From positions 186,001-250,000 of the forward strand of contig JBEKPS010000002.1 in assembly GCA_049520515.1 (NCBI GenBank): a stretch of DNA of 64,000 nt. The letters run 5' to 3'. The translations under genes and the position numbers were made by a program. Every line of letters begins with the position of its first letter. Position 1 is the first letter of the stretch. This document shows positions 17,216 through 25,267 of the stretch, piece after piece. This DNA is from JAFAMS01 sp049520515. Its GTDB lineage: Bacteria; Vulcanimicrobiota; Vulcanimicrobiia; Vulcanimicrobiales; Vulcanimicrobiaceae. The notes under the pieces were generated by a model. It searched no databases. It worked only from the letters and a program-made list of their open reading frames with translations, and had not been told where the DNA came from.

Positions 17216-17612
17216 GTCTCTCCTTTGTGTGAAGGGGCGGAAGCTATCGGGAAGCGTCCGGCCCGGATGCTCTACAAGCGAGCCTCCGGTGCAGAGCCCA
17301 GACTACGCGGGGGCACCCGTTGCTGCCAAGTGATTTAGAACGTGTTCGATGAAAGTTAACTCAGTTAATGTTGTGTAACGTTTGAAAAGTCATATGGCAT
17401 AAGGGTTTTTCGATGATGTAAATTTTCGCATCACGACAAATATCGGTTTGTAAAGCTCGTGCAAAACAAGTAGCAAATAATATTTGTCGCTCGAGGACGC
17501 AACCGCAAAGAGTGCGGGAACGCCCCCGAACGGGTACTAAGTTGGAGGTCAGCCGGAGGTGCCGACGAGGGGCGCATCCGAGGGGCTTAGCAGCGTGTTT
17601 GGGAGAGTGCTA
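17216..17612. promoter_or_regulatory. AT-rich divergent regulatory region between the SCPU operon and hsp20
   Basis: About 400 bp, with a core at 17335-17500 that is much richer in A and T than anything nearby. An inverted repeat CGACAAATAT (17434-17443) and ATATTTGTCG (17480-17489) has arms exact over 10 bases with 36 bases between. A second, weaker inverted pair TGATG/CATCA flanks 17414-17433. Both divergent transcription units must start here, so the repeat is a candidate operator. I saw no tRNA or other RNA gene. Confidence 0.6.
17434..17489. repeat. Inverted repeat, candidate operator
   Basis: CGACAAATAT and its exact complement ATATTTGTCG, separated by 36 bases, in the AT-rich gap between two divergent operons. 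The spacing (centre-to-centre about 46 bp, a little over four helical turns) would suit cooperative binding or a looped regulator. The cognate protein is unknown. Confidence 0.5.
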
Positions 17613-18026
17613 ATGCACGAAGACCGATTTTTTGAGTTGGCGCGCCGCTGGCGTCCGGGGCGGTTTAATCCCAATACGGACGTCTTTCTAGACGCGGAAT
17701 CGCGACGGGTCGTCGTCCAGGTCGAACTGGCCGGCGCCGACCCCGAGAGCCTAACCGTCTGCGCAGACGAGACCTCTCTTTATATCAGCGGGCACCGGTT
17801 CGACTACTCGGCCGAGGCTTGCCGGACGCTCTCCATCCTCCAAAAGGAAATCGAGTACGGCGAGTTCGCGGCGCGCATACCGCTGCCGGGCCCGACCGAT
17901 GTCGACGAAGCGAACGCCACCTACAACGACGGCATCCTAACAATCACGCTACCGCTTATGGCGCGTGAGCCGCATGCGCTGCGCACCGAGCTGCGCGTGA
18001 CGGTCAGAAAGATAACAACGACATGA
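17613..18026 (+). CDS. Small heat-shock protein, Hsp20 family
   Basis: ATP-independent holdase of the alpha-crystallin family, 137 residues from ATG 17613, preceded by GGGAGAG; an upstream GTG at 17559 would add 18 residues and is possible. The alpha-crystallin domain spans about residues 25-118: it starts with NPNTDVFLDAESRRVVVQVE and has the conserved A-x-x-x-n-G-v-L motif as ATYNDGILTITLP. Its TGA overlaps the lon ATG (ATGA), so chaperone and protease are made together, a sensible pairing for damaged proteins in the cytoplasm. Confidence 0.92.
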   Translation: MHEDRFFELARRWRPGRFNPNTDVFLDAESRRVVVQVELAGADPESLTVCADETSLYISGHRFDYSAEACRTLSILQKEIEYGEFAARIPLPGPTDVDEANATYNDGILTITLPLMAREPHALRTELRVTVRKITTT

Positions 18027-20491
18027 CCACGACGACCAACCTCCCTATATCTGAGACGCTCGGCATTCTGCCGCTGCAAGAGGCGGTGCTGTTCCCGAAC
18101 ACCGTCATTCCGCTTGCAGTCATCAAGAAGCCGGGCATTGCGCTCGTTGAGGAAGCGCTGCGCGAAGGCAAGCCGATCGGTCTCGTCGTTCTCAAAGACA
18201 AAGATATCGAAGATCCGGGTCCCGACGACATTCGCCGCGTCGGCACGATCGGCACGATTCAAAAGATGCTCAAGGTACCGGACGGGACGTTGCGCTGCAT
18301 CGTCGCGGGTTCGAACGTTTTCCGCATCGACAAGATCGTAAAGACCGAGCCGTACATGTCGGCGACCTTCATCGAGCTCCCCGACATCACCAAAGAGTCC
18401 GAAGAGCTCGTTGCGATGCATCGCAATCTCGCGACGCTGTTTCAGAAGCTGCTCAGCTATCTGCCGCAAGCACCGCGTGAGATGGAGATGGAAGTCCAGA
18501 ACATCCAGGACTCCAACTTGCTCACGTACTTCGTTGCCTCGACGATGCGTCTCGACACGGATGATCGCCAAGCGATCCTCGAGGAACGCAACACCGAGAA
18601 GCGGCTGCGCAAGCTGACCGTGCTCCTCACCAAGGAGCTCGAGGTCGTCGAGCTTGGACATAAGATTCAGTCCGAGATTCAAAAGGAGATGGAGAAGAAC
18701 CAACGCGAGTTCTACCTCCGTCAACAGCTGCGCGCGATTCAGGACGAGCTCGGTGAGACCGATCCGCAACAAGCCGACGTCAACGAGCTGCGCAAGAAGA
18801 TCGATGACGCGAAGCTTCCCGAAGACGCGAAAAAAGCCGCAGATCGCGAGCTCGATCGGCTTACGAAAGTTCCGCAGGCTTCGCCTGAGTACAGCGTCAT
18901 TCGCACGTACTTGGATTGGATCGTCCAGCTCCCGTGGAGCCAGACGACCGATGACAACATCGATATCAAGAAAGCGCGCGAGATTCTCGACGAAGATCAC
19001 TACGATCTCGAGAAAGTCAAGGATCGCATCATCGAGTACTTGGCGGTCGGCAAGCTGCGTAAGAAGCTGACCGGCCCGATCCTGTGCTTCGTCGGTCCGC
19101 CGGGTGTGGGCAAAACCAGCCTCGGACAGTCGATCGCACGCGCGATGGGCCGCAAGTTCGTGCGGCTCTCCGTCGGCGGCGTTCGTGACGAAGCCGAGAT
19201 TCGCGGACATCGCCGCACCTACATCGGCGCGATGCCGGGAACAATCGTGCGTTCGCTGCGCGATGCAGGAACGAAGAATCCGGTCATGATGATCGACGAG
19301 ATCGACAAGGTCGGAAGCGATTTCCGCGGCGATCCGCAATCGGCGCTGCTCGAGGTTCTCGATCCGGAACAGAACAACAACTTCCGCGATCACTATCTCG
19401 ATCTGCCGTTCGATCTGTCGTCCGTGCTGTTCGTCTGCACGGCCAACGACCTTTCGACGATCTCGCCGCCGCTGCGCGACCGTATGGAAGTGATTCAGCT
19501 GGCCGGGTATACCGAGCAAGACAAAGTCCAGATTGCGCGCCGATATCTGGTTGCCAAACAACGCAAGGCCAACGGTTTGAAGCCGTCCCAAGCGCAGATC
19601 ACCGATGCTGCGATTCGCTCGATCATCGGCGACTACACGCGTGAAGCCGGCGTGCGCAATCTCGAACGCGAGATCGGCACGATTTTCCGGAAGATCGCGC
19701 GCAAGGTCGCGGAGGACTCCAATTTCCGGCAGCGAGTCAAACCGGAGACACTAGTCGACTACCTGCAGAAGCCGCGCTTCTTCAATGAAACGAAGAAACG
19801 CGTCGCATCAACCGGTGTCGCGACGGGTCTAGCCTGGACGCCGGTCGGCGGTGACATCATGTTCATCGAAACGACGACGATGCCGGGCACCGGAAAGCTC
19901 ACGCTCACCGGTCAACTCGGTGACGTCATGAAAGAGAGCGCAACGGCTGCAGTCAGCTTCCTGCGCTCGCGTTCGAACGAGCTCGGGCTACCCGAAGATT
20001 ATTTTGCGAAGCACGATCTGCACATTCACGTTCCGGCCGGCGCCGTTCCAAAGGACGGTCCATCGGCCGGTATCGCGATCGCAACCTCAATCGTCTCGCT
20101 GCTCACCAATCGCAAAGTCCACAGCGACATCGCAATGACGGGCGAGATCACGCTGACGGGGCAAGTGCTGCCGATCGGCGGGGTCAAAGAAAAAGTTCTC
20201 GGTGCGAAGCGCGCGGGAATCCGCAAGGTGCTCTTGCCGCGCCGCAACGAGATCGATCTCGATGACGTCCCGAAAGAGGTTCGCGACACGATGGAGTTCG
20301 TGTCGGTCGACGAGCTGAGCGAAGTCTTCTTGCAAGCACTGGGGAATCGGACCATCACGCCCGTCTACTTGGGCGTCGATCAGGTTCGCCAGCGTGCAAG
20401 CAACGTCGTCGCTCTGCGGCCGCGTACCGCGGCGAAGCGCGTGCGCGTCACCAACGGCAAACGCGCTCGACAAGTCTCACGTAAGAGATAG
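18023..20491 (+). CDS. lon: ATP-dependent Lon protease
   Basis: Complete 822-residue LonA. Order: substrate-binding LAN domain (residues about 12-205, ILPLQEAVLFPNTVIPLAV), coiled-coil region, AAA+ module with Walker A GPPGVGKTS (Lys364) and Walker B MMIDEIDKVG, then the serine-lysine protease domain with Ser681 in KDGPSAGIA and Lys722 in GGVKEKVLG. It degrades misfolded and some regulatory proteins in the cytoplasm. A basic tail (AAKRVRVTNGKRARQVSRKR) extends beyond the usual end. Coupled to hsp20 by ATGA. A long open frame on the opposite strand is only a shadow of its codon bias. Confidence 0.98.
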   Translation: MTTTTNLPISETLGILPLQEAVLFPNTVIPLAVIKKPGIALVEEALREGKPIGLVVLKDKDIEDPGPDDIRRVGTIGTIQKMLKVPDGTLRCIVAGSNVFRIDKIVKTEPYMSATFIELPDITKESEELVAMHRNLATLFQKLLSYLPQAPREMEMEVQNIQDSNLLTYFVASTMRLDTDDRQAILEERNTEKRLRKLTVLLTKELEVVELGHKIQSEIQKEMEKNQREFYLRQQLRAIQDELGETDPQQADVNELRKKIDDAKLPEDAKKAADRELDRLTKVPQASPEYSVIRTYLDWIVQLPWSQTTDDNIDIKKAREILDEDHYDLEKVKDRIIEYLAVGKLRKKLTGPILCFVGPPGVGKTSLGQSIARAMGRKFVRLSVGGVRDEAEIRGHRRTYIGAMPGTIVRSLRDAGTKNPVMMIDEIDKVGSDFRGDPQSALLEVLDPEQNNNFRDHYLDLPFDLSSVLFVCTANDLSTISPPLRDRMEVIQLAGYTEQDKVQIARRYLVAKQRKANGLKPSQAQITDAAIRSIIGDYTREAGVRNLEREIGTIFRKIARKVAEDSNFRQRVKPETLVDYLQKPRFFNETKKRVASTGVATGLAWTPVGGDIMFIETTTMPGTGKLTLTGQLGDVMKESATAAVSFLRSRSNELGLPEDYFAKHDLHIHVPAGAVPKDGPSAGIAIATSIVSLLTNRKVHSDIAMTGEITLTGQVLPIGGVKEKVLGAKRAGIRKVLLPRRNEIDLDDVPKEVRDTMEFVSVDELSEVFLQALGNRTITPVYLGVDQVRQRASNVVALRPRTAAKRVRVTNGKRARQVSRKR

Positions 20492-20493
20492 CG

Positions 20494-21660
20494 CTGACGA
20501 AGCGCGACTGGTTCCACCTCGGGCTTCTGTGGCTCGTAGGAATGGACTTGCGCTTCACGATGCTGGCGGTACCGCCGGTATTGACGCAGATTCATCACGA
20601 CCTGTCGCTCGACGAGACAGCGGTCGGCGCACTCACCTCGGTTCCCGTGCTGCTGCTCAGCGTCGCGGCGATCGGGGGATCGCTCTTGATCGCGCGCCTC
20701 GGCGCGCGTCGTGCGACGATCGTTGGTCTTGCAATCATCGCTGTTGCCGGTGCATTGCGCGGCATTGGCCCGAACGAGTCGATGCTGTTTGCGATGACGT
20801 TCATCATGGGCGCCGGCGTCGCAATCTGTCAGCCTGCCGCACCGACGCTCGTTGGCGAATGGTTTCCCGCTCGAATCGGACTCGCGACGGCAATTTACGT
20901 CAACGGTATTATAGTTGGCGAAGCGATTCCCGCGGATCTCGTTCCCGTTATTCTTCCGCACATCGGCAACAGCTGGGAGATCAATCTTGCGCTGTGGTCG
21001 ATTCCGGTGATCTTAACGGCGGTCGTTTTCAGTGTGTGGGTTTCGGACGTCGCTCCCCACGCGCAGCGAGGTTCGGTTGCATGGTGGCCGGATTGGCATA
21101 AGTTTTTGACCTGGCGGCTCGGTATTTTGCAAGCCGGAATATCCGTTCTGTATTTTGGTCTGAACGCGTACGTACCGGACTACTTTCACGCGCTCGGCCG
21201 TCCGTGGCTCTCACCGATCGCGATCGGCGCGCTGAACACGGCGCAGGTTCCCGGTTCGATCGCGACCTTGTTTTTTGCTCAAAAGCTGGCCGGTAAGCCG
21301 CGTTTCTTTTTCGTGATTCTGCTGGTAGCTCTGCCGGCGATTGCGATGTTGCTGACCGGTTCGGACGCGCTTGTCATCGTCGGCGTCTCGCTGCTTGGAA
21401 TCTCGTCGGCTGCCGGCTTGACGATGATCGTCGCGTTGCCGCCGATGCTTTCCCAGCACGGCGACGTGCATCGGCTCTCGGCCGGCATGTTCACGATCGC
21501 GTACCTCGGCTCGTTTCTCCTGACGCTGCTGGGCGGCGCGCTCTGGGACGCGACCCATGTCCCGGCCACCGCCTTCATCCCGGTCGCGGTGGGCGCGGTG
21601 CTGGTCGCCTTCGCCGGCGGCACGCTGCCCAAGTCGGCCTTCGCCCGCGAAAATCTCTAG
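20494..21660 (+). CDS. MFS transporter of the CynX/NimT type
   Basis: Inner-membrane major facilitator, 388 residues if read from CTG 20494. The first ATG in frame (20542) cuts away most of the first helix. From the CTG, three bases after the lon stop and just past the purine-rich GAGATAG, the protein begins LTKRDWFHLGLLWLVGMDLR, matching the start of CynX-type proteins. No AUG, GUG or UUG exists between the previous in-frame stop (20482) and 20542. Twelve hydrophobic segments; loops such as ARLGARRATIVGLAI fit the MFS turn. CynX relatives move cyanate, nitroimidazoles or similar small compounds; the substrate here is unknown. Shares CTAG with the convergent selD stop. Confidence 0.85.
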   Translation: MTKRDWFHLGLLWLVGMDLRFTMLAVPPVLTQIHHDLSLDETAVGALTSVPVLLLSVAAIGGSLLIARLGARRATIVGLAIIAVAGALRGIGPNESMLFAMTFIMGAGVAICQPAAPTLVGEWFPARIGLATAIYVNGIIVGEAIPADLVPVILPHIGNSWEINLALWSIPVILTAVVFSVWVSDVAPHAQRGSVAWWPDWHKFLTWRLGILQAGISVLYFGLNAYVPDYFHALGRPWLSPIAIGALNTAQVPGSIATLFFAQKLAGKPRFFFVILLVALPAIAMLLTGSDALVIVGVSLLGISSAAGLTMIVALPPMLSQHGDVHRLSAGMFTIAYLGSFLLTLLGGALWDATHVPATAFIPVAVGAVLVAFAGGTLPKSAFARENL

Positions 21661-22682
21661 CCGACGCTTATGCCGTCGCCGGTGAGGACAACACCGATGA
21701 TGTGAGCGGACGGCCCAATTGTGGCGACGAGTTTCTTCGCGTTTTCACGCGGCACCGAAATCAGCAATCCCCCCGACGTCTGAGCGTCGGAGAGTGCCAT
21801 ACGCAACGCCGGATCGATGTGCTCTGCGAACCGCGTGAACTCCGCATGGGCTGCCGCATTGTCTTTCGTTCCGCTGGGGACGCAGTCGTTCCGAATCAAA
21901 TCGAGGACGCCGTCGAACAGCGGAATCGACACGGCGTCGAGTGCGAACCCGACGCCTGAGGCCTGCATCATTTCACCCGCGTGACCGAGCAGGCCGAAGC
22001 CTGTGATGTCGGTCGCGGCGCTAACGCCGACCTCGACCATCGCCTGCGCTGCATCGGCATTCAGCGTCAGCATCGAATCGATTGCGGGCTGCAGGGCCGC
22101 ATCGTCGATCAAATCGCGCTTGCGCGCCGTCGTCAGAATTCCGGTGCCGAGCGGCTTCGTGAGAATCAGCAAATCGCCGGGACGCGACCCGGCGTTCGTG
22201 ATCACCTTGCTGGGGTCGACAATGCCGGTGACGGCCCAGCCGTACTTGGGCTCCGCATCTTTGACGGTGTGGCCTCCCAGCAACGCGACGCCGGCCAGTT
22301 TGGCAATCGCGGCGCCGCCTTCGAGAATGCGTCCAAGAATTTCAGTATCGACGTCCTCGACCGGAAATGCACATATGTTCAGAGCCGTTAACGGTTTCGC
22401 GCCCATCGCGTAGACGTCGGACAGCGCATTCACGGCGGCGATGCGTCCGAAATCGAACGGATCGTCGACAATCGGGGTGAAAAAATCGACCGTTTGTACC
22501 AGCGCGAGGTCGTCGTGCAAGCGGTAAACGCCGGCGTCATCCCGCGTCTCAATGCCGACCAGGACGTTTTTGTCTTCACTCACGGGTAAGCGGCGCAGGA
22601 CCTGCGCCAGGTCGGCGGCCCCGACTTTGCTAGCTCAACCTGAGGTTGAGGAGAGCGTCGTCAGCCGAATCTGTGACGTCAT
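21657..22682 (-). CDS. selD: Selenide, water dikinase SelD, itself a probable selenoprotein (Sec16)
   Basis: Makes selenophosphate from selenide and ATP, the selenium donor for selenocysteine and selenouridine. Conventional calling starts at GTG 22583 and loses the catalytic N-terminus. Reading upstream in the same frame, the only interruption is TGA at 22637-22635, and the sequence around it is MTSQIRLTTLSSTSG-U-ASKVGAADLAQ, which matches SelD N-termini, where Cys17 and Lys20 of E. coli are catalytic (here U16 and K19). ATG 22682 gives 341 residues. The body carries DDAGVY, DFFTPIVDDP and GHTVKDAEPKYG, all SelD motifs. A short hairpin lies just after the UGA. The start has no strong ribosome site; an in-frame TTG two codons earlier is an alternative. 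Confidence 0.88.
22611..22625 (-). promoter_or_regulatory. Candidate bacterial SECIS hairpin in selD
   Basis: On the coding strand, nine bases after the UGA, GTCGG-GGCCG-CCGAC forms a perfect five-pair stem with a five-base loop whose first two bases are GG, about 15-17 bases from the UGA. Bacterial SECIS elements are short hairpins at this distance with a G (often GU) in the apical loop. Judged by eye only. A second perfect hairpin, CTCAACC-TCA-GGTTGAG (22634-22650), includes the UGA itself. Confidence 0.5.
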
Positions 22683-22747
22683 TTGCAAGGGCCAAGTTGT
22701 GCCGGTGGTTCGCGGGATGCCTGCAGGCTTAAGAGGAAGGAATTACC

Positions 22748-23929
22748 ATGGACCGGCGTATCGCGAGCGGAAAACAGCTCTTGTTCCTACCGGGCCCGGT
22801 GACCGTCGCCGAGCCTGTGCTGACGGCGATGACTCGACCGCTCGTCGATCATCGCGGTCCTGAGTTCAAACGCACGCTCGAACGCATGAACTCCCGCCTG
22901 CGTCCGATCTTTGGTACGCGGCATGACGTCTTGATGCTCGGCGCATCGGGAACCGGCGGTCTCGAAGCTGCGGTCGCCAATCTCTTCGGCCCCGGCGAGA
23001 AGGTGTTGGCGGCGCCGATCGGCGTGTTCGGAAATCGGCTCGCATCGATCGCGAAGATGTGGGGCGCCGACGTCGAGATCTTCGACACAAAATGGGGCCG
23101 TGGCGTCGATCATCGGCTGCTCGCGGAGCGCTTGCGCGCCGACGAGAACGCTGAGATCAAAGGCATTCTGTTGACGCACAACGAGACGTCGACCGGCGTC
23201 GCAAACGATATGCACGCGCTTGCGACCGCGATCGGCAAACATCCCGCGCTCGTCGTCGTCGATAGCGTGAGCGGAATGGGCGCAACGCCGTTCATGATGG
23301 ACGATTGGGGCTACGACATCGTCGTGGCTGCATCCCAAAAAGCATTTGCAGCGCCGCCGGGCCTCGCGATGATGGGCGTCTCGGATCGCGCTTGGGAAAA
23401 GATGGAGAAAACACGCAGCTCGCGGTTCTATTTCGACTTACGCCGCGCGCGTGAGTTCGCCAAGATCGGTCAGACGCCGTGGACGCCGCCGATCTCGATC
23501 GTCTATGCGCTCGAACGCGCGCTCGATCTCTTCGAGCGTGAAGGCGAGAAGAAAGTTCACCAACGGCTTTCGCTCAATGCGCACGCGATTCACACGTTTT
23601 GCACGGCAATCGGATTGCGCGCGTTCTCGCACGCGCCGCATCATTCGAATACGGTCGTCGCAATCCACTGTCCGGAACGCGTCGACGCGTCGGCCGTTCT
23701 GCAAACCTGCCGCGATCAAGGCTATGTCCTCTCGGGCGGTCAGCAACAGCTCAAGGGCAAGATCTTCCGGATCGGAACGATGGGCGATATCACGCGCGAC
23801 AACTTTCTCTCGATGCTCGGCGTTTTCGAAGACTCAGTCGACCGTCAGGGATTCCCGATCGACCTCGGCGCCGGTGTCGGTGCCGCACGCGAGGCCTTTA
23901 AACATGGCCTAAACTCGGTTGCTCTTTAG
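22748..23929 (+). CDS. Class V PLP-dependent aminotransferase (serine/alanine-glyoxylate type)
   Basis: 393 residues from ATG 22748 after AAGAGGAAGGAA. The opening LLFLPGPVTVAEPVLTAM and DHRGPEF block are standard for alanine-glyoxylate and serine-glyoxylate (or serine-pyruvate) aminotransferases. The Schiff-base lysine is in VVAASQKAFAAPPGLAM, and the cofactor-binding Asp in VVVDSVSGMGATP. These enzymes move the amino group of Ala or Ser to glyoxylate or pyruvate; some relatives act on other amines. It is transcribed away from selD with only 65 bases between start codons. Its last 21 bases overlap the convergent cvpA gene. Confidence 0.9.
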   Translation: MDRRIASGKQLLFLPGPVTVAEPVLTAMTRPLVDHRGPEFKRTLERMNSRLRPIFGTRHDVLMLGASGTGGLEAAVANLFGPGEKVLAAPIGVFGNRLASIAKMWGADVEIFDTKWGRGVDHRLLAERLRADENAEIKGILLTHNETSTGVANDMHALATAIGKHPALVVVDSVSGMGATPFMMDDWGYDIVVAASQKAFAAPPGLAMMGVSDRAWEKMEKTRSSRFYFDLRRAREFAKIGQTPWTPPISIVYALERALDLFEREGEKKVHQRLSLNAHAIHTFCTAIGLRAFSHAPHHSNTVVAIHCPERVDASAVLQTCRDQGYVLSGGQQQLKGKIFRIGTMGDITRDNFLSMLGVFEDSVDRQGFPIDLGAGVGAAREAFKHGLNSVAL

Positions 23930-24439
23930 AAAACCCTGAACGAACGGCCGTGCAAACCACGGCAGCGACTCGACGACTGCGGCGTCGACTTGCGCGTTGG
24001 GCTGCGTCGCCATTGAAACGAGCGATGAATGCCGCAAATCGGACCGGACGTCATTCGGTAACGGAAACAACAGCGCAACATAAATAACTGCCCACACCAA
24101 GACGGCGGCTTTCAGGATCCCGAGCGGAATTCCAATAAGGTTATTTGCGAGACCGAGCACCGGAAGCTTCGCAAACACCGCGAGCACGTTCGAGAGCACG
24201 AGCAAGACGATGTAGATCGCGATTGCGAACGCGATCGCCGCGATCACGTGCGCGGAGCCGGGTGACGTGTTGGTCACGTGCTGCACCAGACCGTCGAACG
24301 CACCGTTGTAGTGGAGCCCCGCCCAGAACGCGAGAACGATTGCTATGAAGCCGCCGATCTCAGCAACGAATCCGCGCTTGAAACCTTTGAGGGCACCGAT
24401 GAGAAGGATGGCGAGGATCAAGATGTCTGGCCAGGTCAT
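23909..24439 (-). CDS. cvpA: CvpA family membrane protein
   Basis: 176 residues with four hydrophobic segments. The start MTWPDILILAILLIGALKGF followed by KRGFVAEIGGFIAIVLA is the CvpA signature (a D near residue 5 and the G-x-x-K/R-G-F motif). CvpA proteins sit in the inner membrane and affect colicin V production, envelope stress and purine-linked phenotypes in enterobacteria; the biochemical role is not established. Last gene of the trmH-pheST-phyH-cvpA operon, starting two bases after the phyH stop. Its 3' end overlaps the convergent aminotransferase by 21 bases. Confidence 0.88.
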   Translation of the reverse strand: MTWPDILILAILLIGALKGFKRGFVAEIGGFIAIVLAFWAGLHYNGAFDGLVQHVTNTSPGSAHVIAAIAFAIAIYIVLLVLSNVLAVFAKLPVLGLANNLIGIPLGILKAAVLVWAVIYVALLFPLPNDVRSDLRHSSLVSMATQPNAQVDAAVVESLPWFARPFVQGFLKSNRV

Positions 24440-24441
24440 CG

Positions 24442-25263
24442 CTAGCTAAAACCCCGCGCCGGAAGATTCGCTCCGCGCTGAAGCCAATTCAGCGCGGAGT
24501 ATTTGGCGTTCGCATCGACAGCGTGCAATGTGTAAGCGTGCCGTGACGATGCGGAGCGGTTGGGCGCGCTGTAGTGCGGCAGCAAACCGTGAAAGATAAC
24601 AAGCGTCCCTTCCTCGACCTCGAGCGGTACGGCGGCTTCTTGGGTTGGCCACGGCGTGTGGTCGAGATTTCGAACGTGCGCGCCACCGTTCTCGACGACG
24701 AATCGCTCGCGCAGCGGCGTGCGGTGTCCGCCGGGCTGCGCCCACAGGCAACCGTTGTTACGATCGGCATTCTCGAGCGCAAACCAAAACGTCGTGACCG
24801 AGATCGGCTTTGTCCAGAAGTACGTCGCGTCCTGGTGCCAACGGACTTCACCACCAATGTGCGGCTGTTTGAAAATGTACATTGATTGATAGACGCGCGC
24901 ATCGGCTAAGCCGACACTGCGCGCCACGTCCGCGAGCGCGGCGCCGTGCGAGAACGCTTCGAAGACCGGATCGAGATCGTGCATGGCGTGTCCGATCTTG
25001 TTGATCGAGAGCGCTTTAGGCTGGCGCAGGCGGCCTTCCCGATCGAAAGCCTCCTCTTCAAAGAAACAACGGATCCGCTCAGCGGACCCTAAGAAATAGT
25101 CGTCGTTCTTTGTCGATTCGTCGCGCGTCGTGAAGATCGAGATGCTCTCGGTTGGATCGAACTCGTCGACGATTGCATCTGCACGCGCGCGCAGCTCGCG
25201 GACCGCTTTCGCGGATTTGAAACCGGGGATGACGAGATAGCCTTGTTCTTCAAACGTGCTCAT
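24442..25263 (-). CDS. Phytanoyl-CoA dioxygenase (PhyH) family protein
   Basis: Fe(II)/2-oxoglutarate oxygenase, 273 residues. The iron triad is visible: HxD at His143/Asp145 in VRWHQDATYFW, the distal His in IFHGLLPHYSAPNRS, and the 2-oxoglutarate-binding Arg in SSRHAYTLH. Members hydroxylate diverse small molecules (phytanoyl-CoA, ectoine, halogenated or natural products), so the substrate is open. The cytoplasmic enzyme starts four bases after pheT and continues into cvpA; nothing in those neighbours explains its role. Confidence 0.9.
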   Translation of the reverse strand: MSTFEEQGYLVIPGFKSAKAVRELRARADAIVDEFDPTESISIFTTRDESTKNDDYFLGSAERIRCFFEEEAFDREGRLRQPKALSINKIGHAMHDLDPVFEAFSHGAALADVARSVGLADARVYQSMYIFKQPHIGGEVRWHQDATYFWTKPISVTTFWFALENADRNNGCLWAQPGGHRTPLRERFVVENGGAHVRNLDHTPWPTQEAAVPLEVEEGTLVIFHGLLPHYSAPNRSASSRHAYTLHAVDANAKYSALNWLQRGANLPARGFS

Positions 25264-25267
25264 GCCG

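Noticed and set aside
17921..19591. Long open frame on the minus strand over lon (about 556 codons)
   Set aside because: It is the complement of lon's codon bias, overlaps a clearly conserved gene, has no ribosome site and shows no recognisable family.
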